Of a stretch of 64,000 nucleotides of DNA, positions 9,265 through 17,014 are shown in pieces. Each line of letters opens with the position of its first letter. Positions within the stretch are counted from its first letter, which is position 1. The DNA is from CAIKMD01 sp963729935. Lineage in GTDB: Bacteria > Pseudomonadota > Alphaproteobacteria > ATCC43930 > CGMCC-115725. Below the pieces are notes generated by a model that was not told where the DNA came from, did no database searches, and saw only the letters and a list, made by a program, of their open reading frames with translations. Where the stretch lies: assembly GCA_963729935.1 (NCBI GenBank), contig CAVSPW010000002.1:1116001-1180000 (forward strand), in the 5' to 3' direction. A program made the position numbers and the translations under genes.

Positions 9265-10251
9265 ATGCGTGCGATGCGATTGCGGCGGCCGGGAATGGCG
9301 CTCTCACTCGCCCAGGACATCGAGCGTCCCGAACCGGGGCCGCACCAAGTGCTCTTGCGCGTCGCCGCCTGCGGCGTCTGCCGCACCGATCTGCATATCG
9401 TCGACGGCGAGCTCGCCGAGCCTAAATTGCCGCTCACGCCCGGCCATGAGATCGTGGGTTATGTCGAGGCCCTCGGCGAGGGCGTGACCGGCCTCGCGCT
9501 GGGCCAGCGCATCGGCGTTCCCTGGCTCGGCTTTACCTGCGGGCATTGCGCCTATTGCCGCTCCGGCCGCGAGAACCTTTGCGACGAGGCTCGTTTCACC
9601 GGCTATCAGATCGACGGCGGCTATGCGGAGTACGCGCTCGCCGATGCGCGGTTCTGTTTCGCGCTGCCCGAGGGGCTCGACGACGTCGCCGCGGCGCCAC
9701 TCCTCTGCGCGGGTCTCATCGGGTACCGCGCCTTGCGCCTGGCCGGGCAAGCCGAGCGCCTGGGCCTCTATGGCTTCGGGGCGGCGGCGCATATCGTCGC
9801 GCAAGTCGCGCGCCATCGCGGCCAGCGCGTCTTCGCCTTCACCCGCGCCGGCGACATTGCCGGTCAGGATTTCGCCTTGAGCCTCGGCGCAGAATGGGCG
9901 GGCGGATCCGAGACGATGCCGCCCGAGCCGCTCGATGCCGCGCTCATCTTCGCGCCCGTGGGCGCTTTGGTGCCCGCCGCGCTCGCGGCCACCGTCAAGG
10001 GCGGCACCGTCGTCTGTGCCGGTATCCATATGAGCGACATTCCGTCCTTCCCCTACCGGCTGCTCTGGCAGGAGCGCATTCTGCGTTCAGTCGCCAATCT
10101 GACGCGGCGCGACGGCGAGGAGTTCCTCGCGCTCGCGCCGCAAGTGCCCGTGCGCACCACGACGCAGACCTTCCCCCTCGCCCAAGCCAATGAGGCGCTC
10201 GCGGCGTTGCGCGAGGGCCGGCTCAACGGCGCCGCGGTACTCGTGCCTTGA
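9265..10251 (+). CDS. Zinc-dependent alcohol dehydrogenase (MDR family, AdhA-like)
   Basis: The 328-residue protein has the catalytic-zinc segment CGVCRTDLHIVDGEL and the second ligand site PGHEIVG. The structural-zinc loop is CGHCAYCRSGRENLC, with the usual four cysteines. The nucleotide-binding region starts at RLGLYGFGAAAHIVAQVA (GxGxxA type). This layout matches the propanol-preferring zinc alcohol dehydrogenases that oxidise primary alcohols with NAD(P). The C-terminus carries the typical ANEALAALREGRLNGAAVL motif. Translation is probably linked to the beta-propeller gene 12 bp upstream. The physiological substrate is not determined. Confidence 0.87.
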   Translation: MRAMRLRRPGMALSLAQDIERPEPGPHQVLLRVAACGVCRTDLHIVDGELAEPKLPLTPGHEIVGYVEALGEGVTGLALGQRIGVPWLGFTCGHCAYCRSGRENLCDEARFTGYQIDGGYAEYALADARFCFALPEGLDDVAAAPLLCAGLIGYRALRLAGQAERLGLYGFGAAAHIVAQVARHRGQRVFAFTRAGDIAGQDFALSLGAEWAGGSETMPPEPLDAALIFAPVGALVPAALAATVKGGTVVCAGIHMSDIPSFPYRLLWQERILRSVANLTRRDGEEFLALAPQVPVRTTTQTFPLAQANEALAALREGRLNGAAVLVP

Positions 10252-10296
10252 TCGCGCGACGGCGGCGCGACCGGTCCGCCGGCAGTGACAGCGCGT

Positions 10297-10863
10297 TCAG
10301 GCTTTGCGGAGCCTTAGCGTGAGATCGTGCAGATTCTCGAGCAGCTGCTTGATGAAATCGCGCGTCGGCTGGTCGGTGAGCTTGCCGTTCGCGTCGAATT
10401 TCTGCGCGGCGCCGCCGATATAGACATGCGGCAGGTTGACGACATAGACGTTCAGCCCTGACATGATCCAGCGCAGGTCGCGCTGGCTGCGCGCCGTGCC
10501 GAGCGCGCCACCGCTGGCGCCGATGATGGCGGCGGTCTTGCCGTCGAAAGGCATATTGGGCACTCGCGAGGCCCAGTCGATCGCGTTCTTCAAGACGCCG
10601 GAGACGGAATAATTGTATTCGGGCGAGGCGAAGAGGATGGCGTCCGACGCGGCGATGGCGGAACGGAAGGCCTGCACCACCGGCGGATAACCGGCGAGGC
10701 GGACATCGTCATTGTACATCGGCAGCGGCGCGAGATCGTAGAGCTCGATCGCCACGCCTGGCGGCGCCACTTCTTTCGCGGCGTGGATCGCCAGCGTGTT
10801 GAACGAGCCTTTGCGCAGGCTTCCCGACAATGCGAGCACCTTGATCGGCGAGGCATCACTCAT
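10297..10863 (-). CDS. NADPH-dependent FMN reductase (ChrR/azoreductase-like flavoprotein)
   Basis: The 188-residue flavodoxin-fold enzyme starts with the FMN phosphate loop LSGSLRKGSFNTLA and carries SPEYNYSVSGVLKNAIDW, the signature of the NADPH-dependent FMN reductase family that includes chromate and quinone reductases. A second FMN-contact region, GASGGALGTARSQRDLRWI, follows. It probably reduces quinones or metals with NADPH, as a cytosolic tetramer. It lies 45 bp downstream of the YcbK-like gene on the same strand but looks functionally unrelated. It is convergent with the alcohol dehydrogenase gene. Confidence 0.88.
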   Translation of the reverse strand: MSDASPIKVLALSGSLRKGSFNTLAIHAAKEVAPPGVAIELYDLAPLPMYNDDVRLAGYPPVVQAFRSAIAASDAILFASPEYNYSVSGVLKNAIDWASRVPNMPFDGKTAAIIGASGGALGTARSQRDLRWIMSGLNVYVVNLPHVYIGGAAQKFDANGKLTDQPTRDFIKQLLENLHDLTLRLRKA

Positions 10864-10908
10864 GATTTCTTTTTGCTCCTTGAATTTCGATGTCGGCGCG
10901 GACGCACT

Positions 10909-11451
10909 CTACCACCGGCGCACGCGGCCTACATCCACATGGACGAAGTCGGAACGGGGGTAATAGCCGACGCCGCCCGCCCGCAGGTCCAGCGCCGTAC
11001 GATGGAGCGAGTCCAGGGACCGGTCGGGGACACGGATATCGATCGCCTCGCCCTGAAGGTGCAGGCTGTTGGTCGCGACGCCCTCGCTCTTCGCGTGCAG
11101 CATCGCGTTGGTCTCGGGCGAGCGATAGCCGGAGATCACGAGGAAAGGCGCCTGGGTGTTGAGCCGCGAGCGCAACGCGGTCAAAAGGTCGAGCAGCCTT
11201 GGATCGATCGCGTGAACCTTGTTGTTGCGAAAATCGCGCAGCACATATTCGATCCGCTGCGTGGCATCGGGCAAATATCGCCCCTCCGCCCAATAGACGA
11301 GGTCGAGGGACTCGCCGGTATGCAGATTGTGGAAGGCGAGCGAGCGCCGCGTCGATGCGAGCGGCAACGCGATCGCCGGCGCGGCGACCAGGCCCGTCGC
11401 GACGGCCGCGGCGAGCCCCAGGAAATTGCGCCGTCCATGCCTATGCTTCAT
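10909..11451 (-). CDS. YcbK/MepK-like DUF882 peptidase (M15 fold) with Tat signal
   Basis: The 180-residue protein begins MKHRHGRRNFLGLAAAVATG, a twin-arginine signal. The mature part contains SGYRSPETN, a conserved SLHLQGEAIDIR zinc-binding histidine/aspartate segment and SDFVHVDVGR at the end. These are the ligands of the M15/DUF882 family, whose E. coli member MepK cuts 3-3 peptidoglycan crosslinks. A start upstream at 11577 would put about 42 low-quality residues before the Tat motif and overlap the neighbour, so I use ATG 11451. It follows the L,D-transpeptidase gene by 37 bp, the same pairing as in E. coli (ycbB-ycbK), which suggests joint remodelling of 3-3 crosslinks. Confidence 0.88.
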   Translation of the reverse strand: MKHRHGRRNFLGLAAAVATGLVAAPAIALPLASTRRSLAFHNLHTGESLDLVYWAEGRYLPDATQRIEYVLRDFRNNKVHAIDPRLLDLLTALRSRLNTQAPFLVISGYRSPETNAMLHAKSEGVATNSLHLQGEAIDIRVPDRSLDSLHRTALDLRAGGVGYYPRSDFVHVDVGRVRRW

Positions 11452-11488
11452 TCCTCTAACTCCTAAGTCCCTCGATCGAACCGATATC

Positions 11489-13027
11489 TTAGCACGCGCC
11501 GCGGTCGGTTGCCGCAGCGGCGGGATGCCCCGCCGCCTCGGCCGCGAGCGCCTCGGCGAGACGCCGGTCGCGGCCATAGACGTCGTCGCGGAATTCGACC
11601 GTGTCGTCCGAATCGACGAACGCCGTCCAATAGAGCACGTAGACCGGGATTTCCTGCTTCAGCGCCACGCGCTGCGTCTGCCCGGTCGCGATCGCCTCGT
11701 CGATGGCCGCATCGGGCCAAGCCTCGGAATCGATGACGCGCCGCGCCAGATCGCGAGGATCCTCGACCCGCACGCAGCCATGGCTGAGCGTGCGCCGCGG
11801 CAAGGCGAAGAGCCGCCGATTGGGCGTATCATGCATATAGACGTCTTGCGGATTCGGCATCTCGAATTTGAGCTGGCCGAGCGCATTTTTCGGCCCCGGC
11901 AATTGTACCAAGCGTCGGCCGCCACCGACCTCGCGATAGACATAGTTTCCGCGTGCGAGAAACCCCGGATCGCGCTTGAGCCTGGGATTGATCTCGTTCC
12001 TGACGATGGAAGCGGGGACGTTCCACGGCGGATTGATGAGGACGGAAGTCATCATCGCGCGAAACACCGGGGTCGGATGCGTGACTGTGCCGACGATGAC
12101 GCGCATCGTCTTGAGCGGAGCGCCATCCTCGTAAAGAACGGCGCTTGCTGCGGCAGCATTGACCTCGATACGCGTCGGGTCGCTCATGCGCGGAAGCGAG
12201 CGCCAACGCTCGAGATTGAGGCTGATCTGATCCGCCCGTGCGGCTGCGGAAACATTGAGCGCGGCAATCGTCGCTCTTCCGGTGACGCCGTCGACCGCAA
12301 GCCCATGGGTTTCCTGAAAGCGCGACACCACGATCGCCAAGGCGTCGTCATAAACCTCCGAATCGGCATCGCCCTGTGTGAGCGCGGCAAATCCTTCGGC
12401 AGCGAGGCGTTCGCGCAGGGCCCGCACGGTCGCGCCGCTCGTGCCGCGCCGCATGGTCGCGGTGGCCGAGAGCACCTGCCAGCCGGGCTTAGCCAAGGCT
12501 CGATAGCGCGCGAACGCGATGCGCAGCCTCTCATAGGCCGGATCATGGGGGGAAAGATTTGCCAGCGCCTTCTCCACCCCGGCGGCAAGGGCGGCATCGA
12601 GCGCTTTCTCGGGATCGAAATTCGGCCGGGAAATAAACCAGTCGCTCTCGAAACTGCCGGGCGCCACGCGACCGCGCGCCAGCGCCGCCGCATAGCGCAT
12701 AAACGCGTCGGTCTGCGCCAACTCGCGCGCGACGGGGCTTGCCGCCCTGGCGGCGAAGTCCGCAGCGTCGAGCCCCTGCGAGAGCGCATCATCGAGTGTC
12801 CGGCGGAAGGATTCCGCGCGCTCGTCGTTCCAGATCGGCTCGAAACCGCGCCTTTGATAGATCGTGCGAAGTTGCGCACGGCTCAACGCCCGCCCTTCGA
12901 CCACCAACGCGCCCTCGCCCTGGAGCGCTGATTCGAGGGCGGCGCGATCCGGTGGGGCGGGAGACATGGCGAATACCGGCCCGACCAGGGCGGCGAGAAT
13001 CGTCATCACCACGGCAAGTCGATGCAA
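11489..13027 (-). CDS. L,D-transpeptidase, YcbB/LdtD type
   Basis: This 512-residue periplasmic enzyme has an N-terminal signal peptide (LAVVMTILAALVGPVFAM). It is followed by a helical domain, a PG-binding-like region (GATVRALRERLAAEGF, VSRFQETHGLAVDGVTGRAT) and the YkuD catalytic domain. The active site reads LSHGCVRVEDP with the nucleophile at Cys418, preceded by HDTPNRRLF. It forms 3-3 meso-DAP crosslinks or attaches proteins to peptidoglycan. Length and the inserted subdomain fit YcbB rather than short YkuD proteins. It leads the operon into the MepK-like gene. The divergent aldo-keto reductase gene begins 157 bp away. Confidence 0.92.
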   Translation of the reverse strand: MHRLAVVMTILAALVGPVFAMSPAPPDRAALESALQGEGALVVEGRALSRAQLRTIYQRRGFEPIWNDERAESFRRTLDDALSQGLDAADFAARAASPVARELAQTDAFMRYAAALARGRVAPGSFESDWFISRPNFDPEKALDAALAAGVEKALANLSPHDPAYERLRIAFARYRALAKPGWQVLSATATMRRGTSGATVRALRERLAAEGFAALTQGDADSEVYDDALAIVVSRFQETHGLAVDGVTGRATIAALNVSAAARADQISLNLERWRSLPRMSDPTRIEVNAAAASAVLYEDGAPLKTMRVIVGTVTHPTPVFRAMMTSVLINPPWNVPASIVRNEINPRLKRDPGFLARGNYVYREVGGGRRLVQLPGPKNALGQLKFEMPNPQDVYMHDTPNRRLFALPRRTLSHGCVRVEDPRDLARRVIDSEAWPDAAIDEAIATGQTQRVALKQEIPVYVLYWTAFVDSDDTVEFRDDVYGRDRRLAEALAAEAAGHPAAAATDRGAC

Positions 13028-13184
13028 AAGGCGAATCCCCGGTCAACCACGCGAGGCGCAACGCGCCGTTCCACCTTTGAACATCATGCGACCGCATGCA
13101 AGCCTTTCACTGCCCTGCCCTATGCGTGCGTTCGGGCCGCTCGGCGCCGTGGCCAAGGCCGGGCTTCGGCGTTAAGCTTTCAGA

Positions 13185-14012
13185 ATGCAATTTATTGATG
13201 TCAAAGGCGTTAAAATCCCGGCGCTCGGCTTCGGTACCTGGGCGCTCTCGGGGAGGGCCGCCTACGAGGCGACACGCAACGCGCTCGATCTCGGCTACCG
13301 GCATATCGACACCGCACAGATTTACGGCAACGAGACCGAGATCGGACGCGCGATCCGAGAGAGCGGCGTTCCCCGAAGCGAGATTTTTCTCACGACCAAG
13401 GTGCCACCGACCAACCTCCACGCCGCGGCGGCAAAACGCTCGCATGAGGAAAGCTTGAAGCAGCTCGGCCTCGATCACGTCGATCTGCTGCTCATCCATT
13501 GGCCCAATGCGCGCGTACCGCTCGCCGAGACGCTCGGCGCGCTCGCGGAGCTGCGCGCGGCCGGCAAGACGCGCTACATCGGGGTCAGCAATTTCACGGT
13601 CGCTCTCTTGCGCGAGGCAGTCGAAAACCACGGCGCCGAGCTCTTGTGCAACCAGGTCGAGTATCACCCGTTCCTGTCGCAGCGCGCGCTCCTCGCCTTG
13701 CAGAGCCGCTACGGCATGATGCTCACCGCCTACGCGCCCGTGGCGCGGGGACGCGTCTTCCGTGACGGGACGCTTTCGGCCATCGGCCGCAAATACGGAA
13801 AATCGGCCGGTCAGGTCGCGCTCCGCTGGCTGATCGAGCAAGAGCGCGTCGCCGCCGTCCCGAAGGCGGGCCAACGGGCGCATGCCGCCGCCAATATCGC
13901 GATTTTCGACTTTGCCCTGGCGGCGGAGGATCGCGCGGCCATTGACGCGCTGGCCGAAGGCGAGCGGCTGGTCGAATGGGGCGGCTATTCGCCCGACTGG
14001 GACGGGGAATAG
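13185..14012 (+). CDS. Aldo/keto reductase (2,5-diketogluconate reductase-like)
   Basis: A 275-residue (alpha/beta)8 NADPH-dependent reductase. The catalytic tetrad can be seen as Asp (HIDTAQIYGNE), Tyr in the same motif, Lys (FLTTKVPP) and His (DLLLIHWPNA). The cofactor region AVPKAGQRAHAAANIAIFDF near the C-terminus replaces the more usual IPKS. It probably reduces small aldehydes, ketones or sugar derivatives. It stands alone, with the L,D-transpeptidase divergent and the sulfatase convergent 28 bp beyond its stop, so context gives no substrate. Confidence 0.9.
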   Translation: MQFIDVKGVKIPALGFGTWALSGRAAYEATRNALDLGYRHIDTAQIYGNETEIGRAIRESGVPRSEIFLTTKVPPTNLHAAAAKRSHEESLKQLGLDHVDLLLIHWPNARVPLAETLGALAELRAAGKTRYIGVSNFTVALLREAVENHGAELLCNQVEYHPFLSQRALLALQSRYGMMLTAYAPVARGRVFRDGTLSAIGRKYGKSAGQVALRWLIEQERVAAVPKAGQRAHAAANIAIFDFALAAEDRAAIDALAEGERLVEWGGYSPDWDGE

Positions 14013-14040
14013 CGCCGCGGTTGCGGCTCGGCCGGGCGGC

Positions 14041-15630
14041 TTAAGCCGATGCCGTCGGATTGGGGCTCGTCTCGGAGACTTCGATCATCTTGTGCGCCAA
14101 GCGCAAAGTGAGCGCGGCGCGAAGCGTCGCTGACCCGGGCTCGTCCCAGAGATTGACCATTTCATCGGGATCGGCTTTCCGGTCATAGAGCTCGCCCCAG
14201 GCAACGCCGTCATACAGACTCAAGCGATGGTTCTCGGTGACGAGGCTGCGCAGGCGCGCGCGGCTCGGCAGGCCAAGGCCGAAGCGTTGGCCCTCCTCCT
14301 CGATCAGGATCGAATCATACACCGTGTCGGTCTCGCCCTGCATGAGCGGCAGGAGGTTTCGACCCTGGATGCCGTTGAAGCCGGCAATGCCGGCCCGCGC
14401 CAGGATGGTCGGCGCGATATCGATCGTGCCGGCAAGCGCGGCGCTGCGTTGGCGCGGCCCCGCGGGATCGCGCCAGATGAAGGGTGTTCGAACGATGCCG
14501 CGATAGTGGATCGGGCCTTTGAGCAGGAGCTGATGATCGCCCATGTAATCGCCATGGTCCGAGGTGAAGACGATGATCGTGTCATCCGCCAGGCCGAGTG
14601 CCTCAAGCCGCGCGATGACGCGGCCGATGCAATCGTCGATAAAGGTGATGAGGCCGTAATTGAGCGCGATCGCCTCGCGCGCTTCGCGCTCTGTGCAGGC
14701 AAAGAGCTGCGGCGTGTGCTTGACCGCGCGGCCCGCGTCACGCTCGTCATGAAGCCATTTCACATGCGGCGGCGGATTGGCGCTGTTGGTGCGGAACGCG
14801 CGCGGCAGCTCGACCGCCTCGGGCCGGTACATCTCCCAATATTTGCCCGGCGGCGTGTAGGGGTGATGCGGATCGGCGAAGGAGCACATGAGGAAGAACG
14901 GATCGCCCGCGGCGGCGCTTTCCTCGATCCGCGCGATCGTGCGATCGGCGCAATAGGCGTTGGGGTGCTGCGCCGGCGGGATCTTCGTCCGCCAAGCCTG
15001 GCGAACGCGCGTCAGCTCGAATTCGGGCGTGGGCGACGCATGTTCGGGGCCCAGAAGAACTTCGGCGCCGGGATGCTCGGCGCGCAGCCAGCGCCGGTAA
15101 TGGCCTTGCAGATCATCGCCGTGATTGATGGTCAGGTCGACCGTGCCAAACCCGTAGAAAGGCAGATCGAGATCGTGCGTGGGATCGGACGCCCAGAGCG
15201 GTCCCCATTCCTGATCGTAGCGGCCGCCATCCGGCGCCCGCGCCTCGAGCGCCAGCCGGTCCTTGGGATCGGGCGGCCAGGTCGGCGGATTGCCGGTCAT
15301 GTTCTGAAGATGCGACTTGCCGATGAGCCCGGTGCGATAGCCCGCCTCGCGGAGGCGATCGACGAAGGTCGTCGATGTCAAGGACAGCGGGATGCCGTTG
15401 TGCCGAACGCCATGGACCGAGGGCATGCGCCCGGTCATCAGGGTCGCGCGGTTCGGCATGCAAATGGGGCTCGCGACATGGAATGCATCCGAGACCCAGC
15501 CGGCTGCGGCGAGCGCGTCGATATGGGGCGTGCGGACGATCCCATTGCCGTAGCAGCCGAGATGGTCGAAGCGGTGTTGATCCGCGATGAAGAAGAGGAA
15601 ATTGGGCCGGCGCCCGCCCGATACGCTCAT
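14041..15630 (-). CDS. Sulfatase (Cys-type, choline-sulfatase/arylsulfatase-like)
   Basis: The 529-residue protein starts with the metal-binding segment NFLFFIADQHRFDHLGCYGN. It has the sulfatase signature CMPNRATLMTGR at residues 57-68, in which Cys57 would be converted to formylglycine. Later conserved features are SFADPHHPYTPPG, IIVFTSDHGDYMGDH and KGPIHYRGIVRTPFI. The overall pattern is close to cytoplasmic choline-sulfatase and related alkyl or aryl sulfatases, with no signal peptide. Maturation needs a formylglycine-generating or anaerobic maturase enzyme, not present here. It follows the DUF442 gene with a 10-bp gap, so the two are likely co-translated. Confidence 0.9.
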   Translation of the reverse strand: MSVSGGRRPNFLFFIADQHRFDHLGCYGNGIVRTPHIDALAAAGWVSDAFHVASPICMPNRATLMTGRMPSVHGVRHNGIPLSLTSTTFVDRLREAGYRTGLIGKSHLQNMTGNPPTWPPDPKDRLALEARAPDGGRYDQEWGPLWASDPTHDLDLPFYGFGTVDLTINHGDDLQGHYRRWLRAEHPGAEVLLGPEHASPTPEFELTRVRQAWRTKIPPAQHPNAYCADRTIARIEESAAAGDPFFLMCSFADPHHPYTPPGKYWEMYRPEAVELPRAFRTNSANPPPHVKWLHDERDAGRAVKHTPQLFACTEREAREAIALNYGLITFIDDCIGRVIARLEALGLADDTIIVFTSDHGDYMGDHQLLLKGPIHYRGIVRTPFIWRDPAGPRQRSAALAGTIDIAPTILARAGIAGFNGIQGRNLLPLMQGETDTVYDSILIEEEGQRFGLGLPSRARLRSLVTENHRLSLYDGVAWGELYDRKADPDEMVNLWDEPGSATLRAALTLRLAHKMIEVSETSPNPTASA

Positions 15631-15640
15631 GCCGACGCGC

Positions 15641-16078
15641 TCACTTTTCGGCTTCGAGGCGCTCCGCCAGCATCGGCAGCGCGCGGATGTCGTATCCCTT
15701 GGCAGCCGCCTCGGCGACCAGCTTCAGCGGGCTTTCGTCCTCGAACAATGTGCGCGTCAGCGCATACATCAGATAGCAGCGCGTGCCGCTGCGGCAATGG
15801 GCGAGGATCGGTTTGTCCTTGTGCTGCAACAGTTTCTGAAACTCGATCACGTCGCGCAGCGAAATCGCCGAGCTCACGATCGGCTGATAATGGTAGTGAA
15901 GCCCTTGCTTTTGCGCTTCGGCTTCGGCCGTCTCGTGGTGGAGCTGGCCCGGTTCTTCATCGTCCGGCCGGTTGTTCAGAACCGTCGCATAGCCCGCTTT
16001 CGCGAAAGCGGCGAGATCGGCCAGCGAAATCTGACCAGCGACGCTGAGCAATTCATTGATCTTGGTGGGCTCGGCCAT
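15641..16078 (-). CDS. DUF442 / TIGR01244 phosphatase-fold sulfur transferase (Blh-like)
   Basis: The 145-residue protein has the cysteine-phosphatase loop AHCRSGTRC (HCx4R, Cys95 and Arg100) and the family segments TVLNNRPDDEEPGQ and GLHYHYQPIVSS. In other bacteria this domain is found alone or fused to a persulfide-dioxygenase-type metallo-hydrolase, and it is thought to act on persulfides or phosphoesters. I choose the ATG at 16078 because AAGGAGA precedes it by seven bases; a longer frame to 16108 has no ribosome site. The pairing with the sulfatase downstream suggests a sulfur-related role, but this is inference. Confidence 0.82.
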   Translation of the reverse strand: MAEPTKINELLSVAGQISLADLAAFAKAGYATVLNNRPDDEEPGQLHHETAEAEAQKQGLHYHYQPIVSSAISLRDVIEFQKLLQHKDKPILAHCRSGTRCYLMYALTRTLFEDESPLKLVAEAAAKGYDIRALPMLAERLEAEK

Positions 16079-16283
16079 GAGACATCTCCTTGAAAACGCA
16101 GGCACCATAGCTCATCGCGCGATTCCGTGCGACCACGGCGATCGCCGGGCATAGCCTTGGAATCGCCCAATTCTTCCCTAAACATATTGTAACGAAGCCG
16201 GGACCGGCTCGAGCCTGACCAATTTGGCCGAGCAGGCGATGGCCGCGGCTGCGGCGGGACGCCCAAGGGGAAAGGAAACGACG

Positions 16284-16715
16284 ATGAATGTCGAAGCGAT
16301 TCTACGCAACAAGGGACGAAACGTGATCACGGTCGCGCCGGACGCCAAAGTGGCGGCGGCGGCCGATCTGTTGCGCCGTCATGGCATCGGTGCCTTGGTG
16401 GTGAGCCGCGATGGCGCGTCGGTCGACGGCATCCTTTCGGAACGGGATATCGTTCACGCGCTGGCCGAGCATGCCGGAGCGGCGCTCAATTTCGAGGTTG
16501 CCCGCCTGATGAGCCGACGCGTCACCACGGGAAAGCCCGGCGACAGCATCGCCGAGTTGATGGCGCTCATGACCGAGCGCCGGATCCGCCATATTCCGGT
16601 GATCGAGCGCGGCGCGCTCGCCGGCATCGTCAGCATCGGCGACGTGGTGAAGAACCGTCTCGACGAGGTCGAAAGCGAAGCGAGCTCGATGCGCGAATTC
16701 ATCGCCGGCGCCTGA
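16284..16715 (+). CDS. CBS-domain protein (two CBS repeats)
   Basis: The 143-residue cytosolic protein consists of two CBS motifs. The first is VITVAPDAKVAAAADLLRRH with VDGILSERDIVHAL, and the second is VTTGKPGDSIAELMALMTER with LAGIVSIGDVVKNRL. Such stand-alone pairs bind adenosyl ligands (AMP, ATP, SAM) and regulate partner enzymes or channels. The start at 16284 follows GGGGAAAGGAAACG; earlier in-frame codons would add a non-CBS leader. No obvious partner is adjacent. The ClC channel 2 kb downstream carries its own CBS region. Confidence 0.9.
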   Translation: MNVEAILRNKGRNVITVAPDAKVAAAADLLRRHGIGALVVSRDGASVDGILSERDIVHALAEHAGAALNFEVARLMSRRVTTGKPGDSIAELMALMTERRIRHIPVIERGALAGIVSIGDVVKNRLDEVESEASSMREFIAGA

Positions 16716-17014
16716 ACGCAAGCTCGCGCTCTCGCGCGGCGCTGCAAAGCACTCCCTTTGCAGTAGGGATGCGGGCTATCGGCCGGGCCTCGTCATCCTG
16801 GCTGGCGCGGAAGCCAAGGAATTCCCGGGCGCGGTCGCGGCAAGCGGCGTTCCAAACCGGCAAGGGGATGAAGCCGGCGCGAAAGCGCGGCTCGAGAAGT
16901 CCGTAGATCGCCTAAAATAGCGGGATTCTGGCCTAGCATTTCGTTAGTTCCTGCAGCATAATCCGCGCCCTCGGGCTGGCCAGGGGAGCCAGCCCGCCGT
17001 GAATTCGTCGCGAC
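16716..17014. other. Intergenic stretch with two hairpins
   Basis: This gap of about 300 bp between the CBS gene and the GT-C glycosyltransferase has no convincing coding frame. It holds two perfect inverted repeats. One is 16742-16763, an 8-bp stem CTGCAAAG/CTTTGCAG with a 6-base loop. The other is 16973-16995, an 8-bp stem GGGCTGGC/GCCAGCCC with a 7-base loop, ending 19 bp before the next start codon. Neither has a T-run, so they are not classical intrinsic terminators. Confidence 0.5.
16973..16995 (+). promoter_or_regulatory. GC-rich hairpin just upstream of the GT-C glycosyltransferase start
   Basis: A perfect 8-bp stem (GGGCTGGC and GCCAGCCC) around a 7-base loop ends 19 bp before the ATG at 17015. 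No good ribosome-binding sequence lies between, so the structure could limit or shape translation initiation. This is an inference from position; no known leader family is recognised. Confidence 0.35.

Noticed and set aside
16742..16763. Hairpin after the CBS gene as an intrinsic terminator
   Set aside because: The 8-bp stem is perfect, but no T-run follows on either strand, so it is only noted as a structure.
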